Part shown: positions 29,211 through 40,571 of the stretch, one piece after another | How positions within the stretch are numbered: position 1 is the first letter of the stretch | Layout of the letters: each line of letters begins with the position of its first letter | Source of the DNA: Rodentibacter heidelbergensis | GTDB taxonomy: Bacteria; Pseudomonadota; Gammaproteobacteria; Enterobacterales; Pasteurellaceae | Assembly (NCBI RefSeq): GCF_002000125.1 | Contig: NZ_MLHH01000010.1 | Span: 1-64,000 of the forward strand | Direction of reading: 5' to 3' | DNA: 64,000 nt | The notes under the pieces: generated by a model | Seen by the model: the letters and a program-made list of their open reading frames with translations, nothing else | Database searches by the model: none | Told to the model about the DNA's origin: nothing | Position numbers and translations under genes: made by a program

Positions 29211-29251
29211 AAAGTGCGGTTAAAAATTAGCGAGAATTTTGACCGCACTTC
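29211..29251 (-). other. Inverted pair of uptake signals in the rpoB-rpoC spacer
   Basis: AAGTGCGGT at 29213 and its complement at 29243 can pair, extended by an A/T stem, into a long hairpin about 30 bases before rpoC. Such pairs usually act as terminators; here no good T run follows on the minus strand. Confidence 0.75.
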
Positions 29252-29281
29252 GGCGATTTCAAGTTTTATGCTGTTATCAAT

Positions 29282-29390
29282 CTTGCCTTCCCCTGCTTTG
29301 CGGGGGAAGGTGCCCGAAGGGCGGAAGGGGGCTAAAATTCTCCCCCCTCAGCCTTCGGCAGCTCCCCCCGTAAACGGGTGGAGCCAAGGG
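29282..29390. repeat. GC-rich palindromic element between rpoB and rpoC
   Basis: About 109 bp, far more GC-rich than its surroundings. In order it holds the hairpin CTTCCCCTGC-TTT-GCGGGGGAAG, GCCC-GAA-GGGC, a G-rich then C-rich block, GCC-TTC-GGC, and CTCC-C-CCCG-TAAA-CGGG-T-GGAG. The ends (CTTGCCTTCCCC and GGGTGGAGCCAAGG) are imperfect inverted repeats. The layout resembles the short dispersed palindromic elements with CCTTGGCTCC ends that I recall from many bacterial genomes. It would be transcribed within the rpoBC mRNA. Confidence 0.75.
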
Positions 29391-29437
29391 ATAACATCAT
29401 TTAAATATATTCATCAATGCTCATTGAGCACCTTTGA

Positions 29438-32400
29438 TTACTCTTCGTCTAACTCAATATTTAAACCAAGCGAACGGATTTCTTTCATAATCACGTTGAA
29501 AGATTCCGGCGTGCCCGGATCCATTTGTTGGTTGCCGCTGACGATGTTTTTATACATCTTCGTACGACCATTCACATCATCGGATTTCACCGTGAGCATT
29601 TCTTGTAAGGTATAAGCCGCACCATAAGCTTCAAGGGCCCATACCTCCATCTCACCGAAACGTTGACCACCGAATTGTGCTTTACCACCCAATGGTTGCT
29701 GTGTAACAAGGCTATAAGAACCCGTTGAACGAGCATGCATTTTGTCATCAACTAAGTGGTTCAATTTGAGCATGTACATATAACCTACGGTAACCGGACG
29801 CTCAAATTTTTCACCGGTACGCCCGTCATATAAGGTGATCTGACCGGAAGTTGGTAAACCACCGAGTTTTAATAACTCTTTGATTTCCGTTTCATCCGCA
29901 CCATCGAACACTGGGGTCGCAACCGGTAAACCTTTACGCAAGTTATCTGCTAAACGTAACACTTCTTCATCAGTGAAGGTGCTTAAATCCACTTTTTGTG
30001 AACCATGGCCTAAATCATAGGCTTTTTGCATATAACTGCGTAATTTTTCCACTTCTTGTTTTTGTTTAAGCATCGCATTGATTTGATCACCAATACCTTT
30101 TGCCGCTAAACCTAAGTGGGTTTCAAGGATCTGACCGATATTCATACGGGACGGTACGCCCAGTGGGTTTAATACGATTTCAACCGGTTGGCCGTTTTCA
30201 TCGTATGGCATATCTTCAACAGGGTTAATTTTTGAGATAACCCCTTTGTTACCGTGACGACCCGCCATTTTATCACCCGGTTGGATTTGGCGTTTCACCG
30301 CAAGGTAAACTTTCACCACTTTCAATACGCCCGGCGCAAGATCATCCCCTTTGATGATTTTCTTACGTTTCACTTCAAGTTTGAGTTCAAACTCTTTACG
30401 AAGCTCTTCGTATTGCTCTGCGAGTTGCTCTAATTGGTTTTGTTTCTCTTCATCGGCAATGGTTTGTTCTAACCATTTCGTGCGGGCTAATTTATCCAAC
30501 TGCGCCGCATCAAAGCCACCTGCGATAAGAAGATTGCGAACACGGGCGAATAATCCAGCCTCTAAGATTTCTAATTCATCAGAAAGGTCTTTTTTCGCCT
30601 GTTTCAATTGCATTTCTTCAATTTCTAACGCACGTTTATCTTTCTCCACACCATCACGGGTGAAGACTTGTACGTCAATTACCGTACCGCTTACGCTGTT
30701 TGGCACACGCAATGAAGAATCTTTCACATCAGAGGCTTTTTCACCAAAAATTGCACGCAACAATTTTTCTTCCGGTGTTAATTGGGTTTCACCTTTCGGG
30801 GTCACTTTACCTACTAAGATGTCGCCACCTTTGACTTCTGCGCCCACATAAACGATACCGGATTCATCTAACTTGCTCAGGGCCGATTCACCCACATTTG
30901 GAATATCTGCGGTGATTTCTTCTGCGCCTAATTTGGTATCACGAGCCACACAAGAAAGCTCTTGAATGTGAATAGTAGTAAAGCGATCTTGTTGAACGAC
31001 ACGTTCAGACACGAGCATGGAGTCTTCGAAGTTATAACCATTCCATGGCATGAATGCCACACGAATATTTTGACCTAATGCCAATTCCCCTAAATCGGTG
31101 GAAGGGCCGTCAGCCAAAACTTCACCACGATTAATCGGATCGCCTAAATTCACACAAGGAATCTGGTTGATACAGGTGTTTTGGTTAGAACGGGTGTATT
31201 TAATTAAGTTATAAATATCAATCCCCGCTTCGCCCGCAACGGTTTCATCTTCGTTGACTTTAATCACGATGCGTGAAGCATCTACATATTGAACGATACC
31301 ACCACGTTTCGCCACTACTGCCACACCGGAGTCTAGGGCAATCGGTTTTTCCATACCGGTTCCCACTAACGGCTTATCGGCCCGTAATGTTGGAACAGCC
31401 TGACGTTGCATGTTTGCACCCATCAAGGCACGGTTCGCATCATCATGCTCAAGGAATGGGATCAAGGCTGCCGCCACAGAAACAACCTGTTGGGTTGAAA
31501 CGTCCATATAGTGAATATCTTCAGGTTTATACAAACCGGACTCACCACGCTCACCACGAGCAGTAACAAAGGCATCGGTAAAGCGATTGTTCTCATCTAA
31601 ATTAGAGTTTGCCTGAGCAATAATATAATTAGCTTCATCGATGGCGGATAAATATTCAATTTCTTCCGTCACTTGACCGTCAATGACTTTACGATATGGG
31701 GTTTCTAAGAAACCGTAATCATTGGTACGGGCAAAGGCGGAAAGGGAGTTAATCAAACCAATGTTCGGACCTTCAGGGGTTTCGATTGGACATAAACGAC
31801 CATAGTGAGTGTTATGTACGTCACGCACTTCAAAACCGGCACGTTCACGCGTTAAACCACCCGGGCCTAAAGCAGAAATACGGCGTTTATGGGTTACTTC
31901 CGATAATGGGTTGTTTTGATCCATAAATTGCGAAAGTTGTGAAGAACCAAAGAATTCTTTCACCGCCGCAGAAATTGGTTTTGGATTAATTAAATCTTGT
32001 GGCGTGATCGCATCTAAATCGCCTAAAGATAAGCGCTCTTTGACCGCTCTTTCTACACGCACTAGACCAATACGGAATTGGTTTTCCGCCATTTCACCCA
32101 CAGAACGGATACGACGGTTACCTAAGTGGTCAATATCATCCACTTCACCACGACCGTTTCGGATATCAATGAGTTTACGCATCACCGCAATGATATCTTC
32201 ATGACTTAAAATACCGCTGCCCACACCTTCAGGAATACCTAAAGAGCGGTTGAATTTCATACGGCCTACTGCCGATAAATCATAACGCTCTGCAGAGAAA
32301 AATAAGTTATGGAATAAGGCTTCTGAAGATTCCGGTGTTGGCGGCTCGCCCGGACGCATCATACGATAGATTTCGTAAAGTGCGCTGGTTTTATCATAAG

Positions 32401-33466
32401 TCGGATCAACCCGTAAGGTTTCAGAAACATAAGGGCCGTGATCTAAGTCATTCGTAAACAAGGTTTCAACAACGTTGTAGCCTGCTTGTGCTAATTTTGC
32501 CAAAATTTCTAGAGAAATTTCGCCATTTGCCGGACAAATAATTTCACCGGATTCCAAATCCACATAATCTTTCGCAGCCACTTTACCCACGATATATTCC
32601 GTTGGCACGACAACTTGTGTCACTTTATCTTTTTCTAGAGCTTTAATATGACGTGCAGTAATACGGCGACCACGTTCTACATAGACTTTGCCGTTGACTT
32701 CAATATCAAAAGAAGCGGTTTCACCACGCAAACGCTCCGGCACAAGGGTCATTAATAATTGATTATCTGCGATTTCGAAGGTTACTTTATCGAAGAATAA
32801 GTTTAAGATTTCTTCGGTGGTGTAACCTAATGCACGAAGGATAATGGTTGCCGGTAATTTACGACGGCGGTCAATACGGGCATAAAGGTTGTCTTTCGGA
32901 TCAAATTCAAAATCCAACCAAGAACCACGGTAAGGAATGATTCGTGCGTTATAAAGCACTTTACCCGATGAATGGGTTTTACCTTTATCAGAATCAAAGA
33001 ACACACCCGGACTACGGTGTAATTGTGAAACGATAACACGTTCGGTACCGTTAATCACAAAGGTACCGTTATCCGTCATTAATGGGATTTCCCCCATATA
33101 CACTTCATTTTCTTTAATATCTTTGACGGCACGCGAAGAGGATTCTTTATCATAGCTGACAAGACGTAATTTAACACGCAAACCCGCAGCGTAAGTTGAA
33201 CCACGGATCTGGCACTCACGCACATCAAATTCCGGCTCTTCTAAACGGTAATCAACATATTGTAATTCGGTATAACCATTGTTGCTGACAATGGGGAAAA
33301 CTGAGCGGAAAGCAGCTTCTAAGCCTTGCTGACCTTCAGGATCTTTTTGAATAAATTTATCAAACGAATCTAATTGAATAGTTAATAAATAAGGTACATT
33401 TAAAACTTGCGGACGTTTGCCGAAGTCTTTACGAATTCGTTTTTTCTCAGAATAGGAGAGACCCAT
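29438..33466 (-). CDS. rpoB: RNA polymerase beta subunit
   Basis: Second large subunit of RNA polymerase, 1342 residues, the same length as in E. coli and almost identical to the H. influenzae sequence I remember. The start is the ATG at 33466 ([16 protein letters not shown]), with GAGG upstream; an in-frame TTG seven codons earlier spans that site. The rifampicin region [20 protein letters not shown] carries the usual sensitive-type residues (Asp in FMDQN, His in THKRR, Ser in RISALG). [14 protein letters not shown] and the C-terminal clamp contacts are intact. It is preceded by an attenuator and a repeat in the rplL-rpoB spacer. Confidence 0.98.
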   Translation of the reverse strand: MGLSYSEKKRIRKDFGKRPQVLNVPYLLTIQLDSFDKFIQKDPEGQQGLEAAFRSVFPIVSNNGYTELQYVDYRLEEPEFDVRECQIRGSTYAAGLRVKLRLVSYDKESSSRAVKDIKENEVYMGEIPLMTDNGTFVINGTERVIVSQLHRSPGVFFDSDKGKTHSSGKVLYNARIIPYRGSWLDFEFDPKDNLYARIDRRRKLPATIILRALGYTTEEILNLFFDKVTFEIADNQLLMTLVPERLRGETASFDIEVNGKVYVERGRRITARHIKALEKDKVTQVVVPTEYIVGKVAAKDYVDLESGEIICPANGEISLEILAKLAQAGYNVVETLFTNDLDHGPYVSETLRVDPTYDKTSALYEIYRMMRPGEPPTPESSEALFHNLFFSAERYDLSAVGRMKFNRSLGIPEGVGSGILSHEDIIAVMRKLIDIRNGRGEVDDIDHLGNRRIRSVGEMAENQFRIGLVRVERAVKERLSLGDLDAITPQDLINPKPISAAVKEFFGSSQLSQFMDQNNPLSEVTHKRRISALGPGGLTRERAGFEVRDVHNTHYGRLCPIETPEGPNIGLINSLSAFARTNDYGFLETPYRKVIDGQVTEEIEYLSAIDEANYIIAQANSNLDENNRFTDAFVTARGERGESGLYKPEDIHYMDVSTQQVVSVAAALIPFLEHDDANRALMGANMQRQAVPTLRADKPLVGTGMEKPIALDSGVAVVAKRGGIVQYVDASRIVIKVNEDETVAGEAGIDIYNLIKYTRSNQNTCINQIPCVNLGDPINRGEVLADGPSTDLGELALGQNIRVAFMPWNGYNFEDSMLVSERVVQQDRFTTIHIQELSCVARDTKLGAEEITADIPNVGESALSKLDESGIVYVGAEVKGGDILVGKVTPKGETQLTPEEKLLRAIFGEKASDVKDSSLRVPNSVSGTVIDVQVFTRDGVEKDKRALEIEEMQLKQAKKDLSDELEILEAGLFARVRNLLIAGGFDAAQLDKLARTKWLEQTIADEEKQNQLEQLAEQYEELRKEFELKLEVKRKKIIKGDDLAPGVLKVVKVYLAVKRQIQPGDKMAGRHGNKGVISKINPVEDMPYDENGQPVEIVLNPLGVPSRMNIGQILETHLGLAAKGIGDQINAMLKQKQEVEKLRSYMQKAYDLGHGSQKVDLSTFTDEEVLRLADNLRKGLPVATPVFDGADETEIKELLKLGGLPTSGQITLYDGRTGEKFERPVTVGYMYMLKLNHLVDDKMHARSTGSYSLVTQQPLGGKAQFGGQRFGEMEVWALEAYGAAYTLQEMLTVKSDDVNGRTKMYKNIVSGNQQMDPGTPESFNVIMKEIRSLGLNIELDEE

Positions 33467-33513
33467 TGGTTGGTTTTCCTCTATCAATTTTAGTGAGACT
33501 GAGCTGATATAAG

Positions 33514-33609
33514 AAAAGTGCGGTCACAAAAAACAACGTTTTTGAACGTTGGCTCTGCCAACGGCTCCGAAGGAGTAAACAAATCACGTTAGTGATTTAC
33601 GAATAATAT
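33514..33609 (+). repeat. ~95-bp multi-hairpin intergenic repeat, copy 2
   Basis: Matches 17610-17705. This copy has better pairing: CGTTGGC-TCT-GCCAACG, CTCC-GAA-GGAG and AATCAC-GTTA-GTGATT are three perfect consecutive hairpins. It starts with an uptake signal and lies about 50 bases before the rpoB start, antisense to rpoB as written. Confidence 0.85.
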
Positions 33610-33780
33610 TGACCGAATTTTTTTATATCAAGGTATGGACACCGTTTTCAGGACCGCACTCTGAACCTTACTTCTGCAGTGGGTTACTCAAATTAAAATA
33701 TCAATTAACTTGAGTGGAAACAGATAAAATTAAACGGAAAATAATTATCTGTTTTTTTGTGCCTATTTTGATAGCACAAA

Positions 33781-33806
33781 ATGGCTGATGGTAAACCACC
33801 AGCCAT
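33781..33806 (-). terminator. rplL-rpoB attenuator
   Basis: On the minus strand ATGGCTGGTGG pairs with CCATCAGCCAT (one G-U pair) across four bases and is followed by TTTTGTG. It lies 35 bases after rplL, where partial termination between ribosomal-protein and polymerase genes is expected. Confidence 0.75.
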
Positions 33807-33841
33807 TAAGCCTGAGAAACAGGGCATCAGTGAATCAAAAA

Positions 33842-34213
33842 TTATTTGATTTCTACTTTTGCACCGGCTTCTTCTAATTCTTTCTTAAGTGCTTCAGCTT
33901 CTTCTTTAGAAACACCTTCTTTTAATGCTGCAGGTGCAGATTCAACTAAGTCTTTCGCTTCTTTTAAGCCTAAACCTGTTGCACCGCGTACTGCTTTGAT
34001 TACTGCTACTTTGTTTGCACCTGCTTCAGCAAGAACAACATCAAATTCAGATTTTTCTTCTGCCGCTGCCGCTGCACCACCTGCCGGTGCTGCTGCTACT
34101 GCTGCCGCTGCTGAAACGCCGAATTTTTCTTCCATCGCTGCGATTAATTCAACGATTTCAGTTACAGATTTAGAAGCAATCGCTTCAATAATTTGTTCGT
34201 TAGTTAATGACAT
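33842..34213 (-). CDS. rplL: Ribosomal protein L7/L12
   Basis: Stalk protein of the 50S subunit that recruits translation factors. The 123 residues have the N-terminal dimerisation helices ([17 protein letters not shown]), an Ala/Gly-rich hinge near 36-52, and the C-terminal factor-binding domain with [20 protein letters not shown]. The start is the ATG at 34213, after AGGAATT; an ATG-proximal extension of three codons is unlikely. It follows rplJ by 54 bases in the same operon. Confidence 0.97.
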   Translation of the reverse strand: MSLTNEQIIEAIASKSVTEIVELIAAMEEKFGVSAAAAVAAAPAGGAAAAAEEKSEFDVVLAEAGANKVAVIKAVRGATGLGLKEAKDLVESAPAALKEGVSKEEAEALKKELEEAGAKVEIK

Positions 34214-34267
34214 AACAATCAATTCCTAAAATAAATAAAGTTAAATGAAGTAAGAAACGCTTAGTGA

Positions 34268-34759
34268 TTAAGCCGCTTCTTGTAATTTGTCGCGTAATGC
34301 CGCAAAAGTGCGAACAAGTTTGCCTGCCGCCGCTTCTTTCATTGTGCCCATTAAACGTGCAATTGCTTCTTCGTAAGTCGGTAATGTTGCTAAGAATTCA
34401 ACATCTTGGATCTTACCTTCAAAGGCTGCACCTTTAATTTCAAACTTATCGTTTGCTTTAGCAAATTCTTTGAACAAACGTGCTGCTGCACCCGGGTGTT
34501 CGTTAGAGAATGCGATAAGTGTTGGACCTACAAACGTATCTTTTAAGCATTCGTAATCAGTGCCTTCAACCGCACGGCGTAATAAAGTATTACGCACCAC
34601 ACGCATTGTTACACCCGCTTCACGAGCTGCTTTACGCAATTCAGTCATTTTATCAACAGTCACACCGCGAGAATCTGCGATCACTGCTGAAAGTGCACCT
34701 TTGGCTGCTTCATTTACTTCAGCAACAATTGCTTGTTTGTCTTGAAGATTTAATGCCAT
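34268..34759 (-). CDS. rplJ: Ribosomal protein L10
   Basis: Anchors the L7/L12 stalk to 23S rRNA. The 163 residues begin [21 protein letters not shown], and [20 protein letters not shown] is the rRNA-binding part; the C-terminal helix binds L12 dimers. It is the first gene of rplJ-rplL-rpoB-rpoC and is preceded by a ~200-base leader fitting L10-L12 feedback control. AGGAG precedes the start codon. Confidence 0.97.
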   Translation of the reverse strand: MALNLQDKQAIVAEVNEAAKGALSAVIADSRGVTVDKMTELRKAAREAGVTMRVVRNTLLRRAVEGTDYECLKDTFVGPTLIAFSNEHPGAAARLFKEFAKANDKFEIKGAAFEGKIQDVEFLATLPTYEEAIARLMGTMKEAAAGKLVRTFAALRDKLQEAA

Positions 34760-34967
34760 TGGCTTTTAGCTCCTGAATACACTCCGATTTCTCGGAATTA
34801 ATTTACCTAATCGAAGATTAGGACGACTTCGGTGCCCAGAAGCAAGAAAAATTCTTATTCTGTACACCATCTACGTAGGATGATTAAGATTGCTCCCCTA
34901 CGGTCTTGGACGGGGCTTGAATAGGTCAAGCACCAACCAGAAATCTCACGCACTTGGCGTAAATAGG
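34760..34967 (-). promoter_or_regulatory. L10 leader region (autoregulatory 5' UTR of rplJ)
   Basis: About 208 bases lie between the predicted transcription start and rplJ. They contain stable hairpins including CCTAATC-TTC-GATTAGG (34806-34822) and CCGA-GAAA-TCGG close to the AGGAG site. In enterobacteria this leader binds the L10-L12 complex to repress translation. Position and structure suggest the same here; I did not check every consensus base. Confidence 0.7.
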
Positions 34968-34973
34968 TGCAGG

Positions 34974-35002
34974 ATTATAGAGTTAAAACTGCACCTTGTA
35001 AA
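34974..35002 (-). promoter_or_regulatory. Promoter of the rplJL-rpoBC operon
   Basis: TTTACA and a perfect TATAAT are separated by exactly 17 bp on the minus strand, between ridA and the L10 leader. Confidence 0.85.
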
Positions 35003-35045
35003 GCCTATTGTTGAAAAACAGGGTGAATTTTCACCGCACTTTTTG

Positions 35046-35435
35046 TTATTTTCTCACGGCAATGGCTTCAATTTCCAAACCAACATCTTTTGGTAGGCGT
35101 GCCACTTCCACACAAGAACGGGCCGGGAAAGTCGGATGATTGTTCTCTTTAAAGAAACGCTCATATTCCGCATTAACCACAGCAAAATCATTTAAATCTT
35201 TCACAAATACCGTTGTTTTGACAATATCTGCCACGGCTAAACCGGCTTGTTCTACAATCGCTTTGACATTTTCTAAGGATTGGCGAGCTTGTGCCACAAT
35301 ATCACTCGGCACTTCGCCTGTTGCGGGATTAACCGGAATTTGGCCTGAAGTCAGTACTAAATTTCCCAAATCAACCGCTTGCACATAAGGGCCAATTGCG
35401 GCCGGGGCTTTTTCTGTATGAATAATTTTTGTCAT
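35046..35435 (-). CDS. ridA: Reactive intermediate/imine deaminase RidA
   Basis: Hydrolyses reactive 2-aminoacrylate and other enamines from PLP enzymes. The 129 residues carry TEKAPAAIGPYVQAVDLGNL, LTSGQIPVNPATGEV, and the signature PARSCVEVARLPKDVGLEIE with the catalytic Arg. It closely resembles the H. influenzae HI0719 protein of known structure. The ATG at 35435 is 9 bases after AAGGA; the ATG two codons upstream is also possible. mlaA lies 53 bases downstream on the other side of an uptake signal. Confidence 0.94.
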   Translation of the reverse strand: MTKIIHTEKAPAAIGPYVQAVDLGNLVLTSGQIPVNPATGEVPSDIVAQARQSLENVKAIVEQAGLAVADIVKTTVFVKDLNDFAVVNAEYERFFKENNHPTFPARSCVEVARLPKDVGLEIEAIAVRK

Positions 35436-35488
35436 CGTCATTTATCCTTCTTTTAGAGAAAAATTCAGTGAAATCAACCGCACTTTTA

Positions 35489-36235
35489 TTAATCAATCTC
35501 TTTTAAGACATCATCAGAAAGTTCTTTTTGTGAACTTTCTTTTACTTTTCCATCATTCACTTTAAAGTCTAAGTTTTGATAATAGGCTTCTCGGAAAGTG
35601 ACATAAGGATCCTGTGCTTGATTTAATAATTCAGCGTTATCTAAATTCTTCGCTCGGGTATCAATCACTTGAATACCATATTTCACCAATGAAAGGGGAT
35701 TTCCCGAAACCCACTCCCAGAAAGGATACATATAGGCAGCATCCACAATGGCACCGGTTAATTGACGAGGGGTAGTGGCATTATACAAAGGCAACACCAT
35801 ATAAGCACCGGCATCCACCCCATAACTGCCTAATGTTTCACCAAATCCCCGTTGTTCGTAAACCTGCAACTCTTTGCTTGCACTTGCAAAATCAAATAAC
35901 CCACCTAAACCAAATACAGTGTTAATCCAAAAACGGTTAAAATGCACAAAAGCCTTTTTCGGTTCACCTTCAATCAGGCGGTTTACAAAACTGACCGGCT
36001 CATCTAAGTTATTCGCCACATTGCTCAGCCCTTTGGTAACCGGGGTTGGCACATAGTCACGCCAACCTTTCGCAGCAGGTTCTAACACATAGCGATCCAC
36101 CACCTTGTAGTTAAAATCCCACATGGTACGGTTAAACCCCTCCATCGGATCATTGCGTTCCCCGTCAGGTTTTGTCGCACACCCGGTCAATACCATCGCA
36201 CCTAAAAGTGCGGTTAAAATTGTTTGTTTTTTCAT
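35489..36235 (-). CDS. mlaA: Outer-membrane lipoprotein MlaA (VacJ)
   Basis: Removes mislocalised phospholipid from the outer leaflet of the outer membrane and hands it to MlaC. The 248 residues have a lipoprotein signal ending MVLTGC (Cys19). The family block NDPMEGFNRTMWDFNYKVVDRYVLEP is followed by the FVHFNRFWINTVFGLGGLFD ring segment and GSYGVDAGAYMVLPLYN. In Haemophilus this gene affects serum resistance and vesicle release. It follows ridA on the minus strand; lptD starts its own unit further upstream. Confidence 0.94.
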   Translation of the reverse strand: MKKQTILTALLGAMVLTGCATKPDGERNDPMEGFNRTMWDFNYKVVDRYVLEPAAKGWRDYVPTPVTKGLSNVANNLDEPVSFVNRLIEGEPKKAFVHFNRFWINTVFGLGGLFDFASASKELQVYEQRGFGETLGSYGVDAGAYMVLPLYNATTPRQLTGAIVDAAYMYPFWEWVSGNPLSLVKYGIQVIDTRAKNLDNAELLNQAQDPYVTFREAYYQNLDFKVNDGKVKESSQKELSDDVLKEID

Positions 36236-36264
36236 TCCTTATCCTATTGATTTCGATAGCCGAA

Positions 36265-38607
36265 TTATAAGCTATAAGCCTTAATATAAGGTAACTTACC
36301 TCTTTTCAGCATCTCTTGAATACCGCTTTGGTGATCGTTTGTGCCTAAGCCTCGTAACTCAAAGGTGACGCCAATGCTGTGATCATACAACACTTCATCC
36401 CGTCCTTGATTTTGGCGGCTTGTCACATAACGTCTTGCACCGACACCTACTGCCCAGCAACAACTGTTATACTGTACGCCAAGGTATTGTTCTACCGGTT
36501 TTTGCAAGGCTAGGTCTTGATAGTATTTGCCTACAACAGCCCAATTATCTGTCACTTCCCAAGCGGCAACTAAGCCTAATTGTTTAATATCTTGGTTATA
36601 AGCATTGGCTGATTGCCCTAGGTTTTGGTCGATATAAGCTTGGCTTGCATAGCGATAATTTAATTGAATTAAATTATTTCTTTCCGGGTTATATTCAATA
36701 CTGGTGTTCGCCAATGAGGTTTTCTTCAACTGGGTATCATATTGATAGCTACCATGCCAGTTCCAATTATCATTGATTTTCCAGTTTGACTCCAACGCCC
36801 AAGAGGAAGAAGAACGTTGTGTACTGTTTGCCGGATTACTGTCAATGCGGGAATCCGTTAAGTAATAGGTTTGTCCGGCAGAGAAGTTAAAGCGCTCTGT
36901 GGAATGTCTGTCATAAAAACGGGTTGTGCCGCCAAGTGTGACTTGGTTTGCCGAAGCAATACGGTCTAACCCGCTGTAACGGCGATCACGGAATAAAGAA
37001 TAATAATCTTGCTGAACCAGTGAAGAATCATAGCCATAGCCTAAGTAATCATTGGTGCGGCTTGAACCGATATTACTTTGATCACGATAGGGGCGATATA
37101 AATACTGAATTCGGGGTTCGAAAGTCTGCGTATAGTCTTTTAAGAAAGTGGTATCCCGGGCTAAAACTGTTTGTAAATCCACTTTAACCTGTGGAATAAC
37201 CCGATTTACCCGTTTTTCCACCTCTTCCGCACCGACACCTTTTCCTTTTTTCTGCTGATAATGGGTGGCATAAAGTTTGGTTTCAATATTCAAACTACCG
37301 TATTTATTCGACATTGCCGTGGCTAAACTTGGCTCAATATGAAAACGCCATGCAGTGGGCATAAGGCTACTATCATTATCAAAACGCACCGCTTGTGAGA
37401 ATAATTTGAAGTCTAACCAACCGTTGGCTAAATCATTTTTATAATAATTAAAATCAATTTGTGGCAATGCACGATAAGGCCCGATATCAACCTCGTCAAA
37501 AATTTGGAATTGGCGGGCTGAAATAGCGAAATTATAATTTGGCTGGTAGTAAGCGATACGGGCATATTGGTTGGCATAACCGTCCGTACTGCTACCGTAA
37601 TCAGAGGTAAAATCCGTGAAATAGCGTTTATCACTCACTCGTGTATAGTCAATATTCAAACGCCAATTTTCAAGGAAAGAAGAACTGTGATTCCAATAGA
37701 AAAGATGGCGTTTACGGTCATCACCATAGTATTCATCATAGCGATCACGCCCTAAGTATTCACCGGCAATTTTGCCTTCACCAAGAGGTGTTAAATAACG
37801 AAATTCACCGTTTAACTGCCAACCACGATGGGACATATATTTCGGAGTAATGGTCGCATCATAATTAGGGGCGATATTCCAATAAATCGGCTGGGCATAC
37901 CAATAACCATCACGGCTTGAGCTTCCGGCACTTGGAATTAATAAACCGGAACGGCGGCGATCGCCAATAGGCAGTTGTAAATAAGGGGTATAAAATACCG
38001 GCACGCCTAGCACTTTAAAGCGTGCATGCCACATTTCCGCATATTCTTCTTTAATATACTGACGAATTTCTGAGGCATCGACCGCCCACGCATTATCGTT
38101 AGGTAAACAGGATGTAAAGGTAGCATTTTTCATCACACGAACATCGTTACGCAATTCAATTTCCTGCGCTTTACCCCGCCCTTGGCGTCCTACCAACTGA
38201 TAATCGGCATCTGACACATGGCCGTCTTTTGAATCCAAATTAAAATCGGCATTTTGCCCTAACAGATTAATTTGCTCGTCTTTATAATCAAACCCGCCTC
38301 GTACATAGGCAAAACGTTGTAATGCGGCTCCCTCACCAATTTGTTTGACCTCCACCGAATCGGCAACCAAATGGCGATTTCCTTGTTTGAGATCCGCATT
38401 CCCTTTGTAAATAGCATTCGTTGGCTGATTAATTTCCGCATTATCCGCTTCAATATAAACAGGCAGATCATTGGGATTTTGAGAAACAGGCTCGCCGGAA
38501 AACTGAGGCACGCCCACCAAACACTGAGTACGCAAATCCGCTAGAGTGGTTTGGCTATAAAGTGCGGTCAAAATAGAAAGAGAAATTAAAGTATATTTTT
38601 TATTCAT
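36265..38607 (-). CDS. lptD: LPS-assembly outer-membrane protein LptD
   Basis: Inserts lipopolysaccharide into the outer leaflet, with LptE. The 780 residues comprise a signal peptide (MNKKYTLISLSILTALYSQTTLA), an N-terminal OstA jellyroll (VYIEADNAEINQPTNAIYKGNADLKQ) and a 26-strand barrel. Four Cys for the inter-domain disulphides are present: one in LRTQC, one in FTSCLPN, and the adjacent pair in NSCCWAVG. It ends about 30 bases upstream of the mlaA start, so read-through into mlaA is possible. Confidence 0.95.
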   Translation of the reverse strand: MNKKYTLISLSILTALYSQTTLADLRTQCLVGVPQFSGEPVSQNPNDLPVYIEADNAEINQPTNAIYKGNADLKQGNRHLVADSVEVKQIGEGAALQRFAYVRGGFDYKDEQINLLGQNADFNLDSKDGHVSDADYQLVGRQGRGKAQEIELRNDVRVMKNATFTSCLPNDNAWAVDASEIRQYIKEEYAEMWHARFKVLGVPVFYTPYLQLPIGDRRRSGLLIPSAGSSSRDGYWYAQPIYWNIAPNYDATITPKYMSHRGWQLNGEFRYLTPLGEGKIAGEYLGRDRYDEYYGDDRKRHLFYWNHSSSFLENWRLNIDYTRVSDKRYFTDFTSDYGSSTDGYANQYARIAYYQPNYNFAISARQFQIFDEVDIGPYRALPQIDFNYYKNDLANGWLDFKLFSQAVRFDNDSSLMPTAWRFHIEPSLATAMSNKYGSLNIETKLYATHYQQKKGKGVGAEEVEKRVNRVIPQVKVDLQTVLARDTTFLKDYTQTFEPRIQYLYRPYRDQSNIGSSRTNDYLGYGYDSSLVQQDYYSLFRDRRYSGLDRIASANQVTLGGTTRFYDRHSTERFNFSAGQTYYLTDSRIDSNPANSTQRSSSSWALESNWKINDNWNWHGSYQYDTQLKKTSLANTSIEYNPERNNLIQLNYRYASQAYIDQNLGQSANAYNQDIKQLGLVAAWEVTDNWAVVGKYYQDLALQKPVEQYLGVQYNSCCWAVGVGARRYVTSRQNQGRDEVLYDHSIGVTFELRGLGTNDHQSGIQEMLKRGKLPYIKAYSL

Positions 38608-38652
38608 AATTCAATGTTTCATTGATGAAATTGAGCCGATTATACTGGAATA

Positions 38653-40019
<1,367 letters not shown>

Positions 40020-40571
40020 TTATCCTTGTCTAAAAAGTTGGTTAGTCATCAAATCACGAATTTCTGAGGGATTTTGTGCATTTCCCACCGGTAAATCGAG
40101 TACAGGAAAATCCTCACCAAATTGTGACAGCACTTCTTCTGCGGTTCTACAAGGAGAGGCGCCCGTTAAATTTGCACTGGTTGAGGTTAACGCAAAACCG
40201 GTGGCTTCACATAACGCCCGTACAGCCGGATGATCGCTGATACGCACGGCAATACGGTTAAATTTTCCGGTAAGGAAAGCAGGCACATTCGATGCTGCCG
40301 GCACGACCCAAGTTATAGGGTGATCATAATGTGCCTTTAATTTCGCCAGTTGGCTTTCATCTAACTCATCAATATCGATAAAAGGGAATAAAAAATCGAG
40401 CGTTGGCGCAATTAAAATCAATCCTTTTTCCACCGGACGCTGTTTTAAATCAAGCAATTTTTTGACCGCACTTTCACTGAACGGATTACACCCCAAACCA
40501 AATACCGCTTCTGTCGGGTAAGCAACCACCTGATCCTGTAATAAATAGCAGGTAATTTGTTGTAATGTCAT
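40020..40571 (-). CDS. tsaC: Threonylcarbamoyl-AMP synthase TsaC
   Basis: Makes threonylcarbamoyl-AMP from threonine, bicarbonate and ATP for the t6A37 modification of tRNAs. The 183 residues are the short YrdC form without a Sua5 domain. [15 protein letters not shown] is the family opening, [17 protein letters not shown] the KRP/K ligand block, and [16 protein letters not shown] the adenylate-binding segment. Its ATG overlaps the yrdD stop codon (ATGA). Confidence 0.94.
   Translation of the reverse strand: MTLQQITCYLLQDQVVAYPTEAVFGLGCNPFSESAVKKLLDLKQRPVEKGLILIAPTLDFLFPFIDIDELDESQLAKLKAHYDHPITWVVPAASNVPAFLTGKFNRIAVRISDHPAVRALCEATGFALTSTSANLTGASPCRTAEEVLSQFGEDFPVLDLPVGNAQNPSEIRDLMTNQLFRQG

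Larger units (their letters stand above)
33467..33841 (-). other. rplL-rpoB spacer with attenuator, hairpins and repeat
   Basis: This 375-bp gap holds, in order of transcription: the attenuator hairpin at 33781-33806, a CAGATAA/TTATCTG stem at 33721-33751, an ACTCAA/TTGAGT stem at 33686-33715, a degenerate uptake signal near 33654, and the 95-bp repeat at 33514-33609. No gene is seen. In E. coli the same spacer carries an attenuator and an RNase III site, so stacked hairpins here probably set the ratio of ribosomal protein to polymerase. Confidence 0.7.

Noticed and set aside
29214-29615. 133-codon plus-strand frame across the rpoB-rpoC spacer
   Set aside because: It is formed by the GC-rich palindromic element and antisense rpoB sequence, with no protein signature.
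34890-35096. 68-codon plus-strand frame in the L10 leader
   Set aside because: It overlaps the rplJ promoter and leader on the other strand and has no ribosome-binding site.
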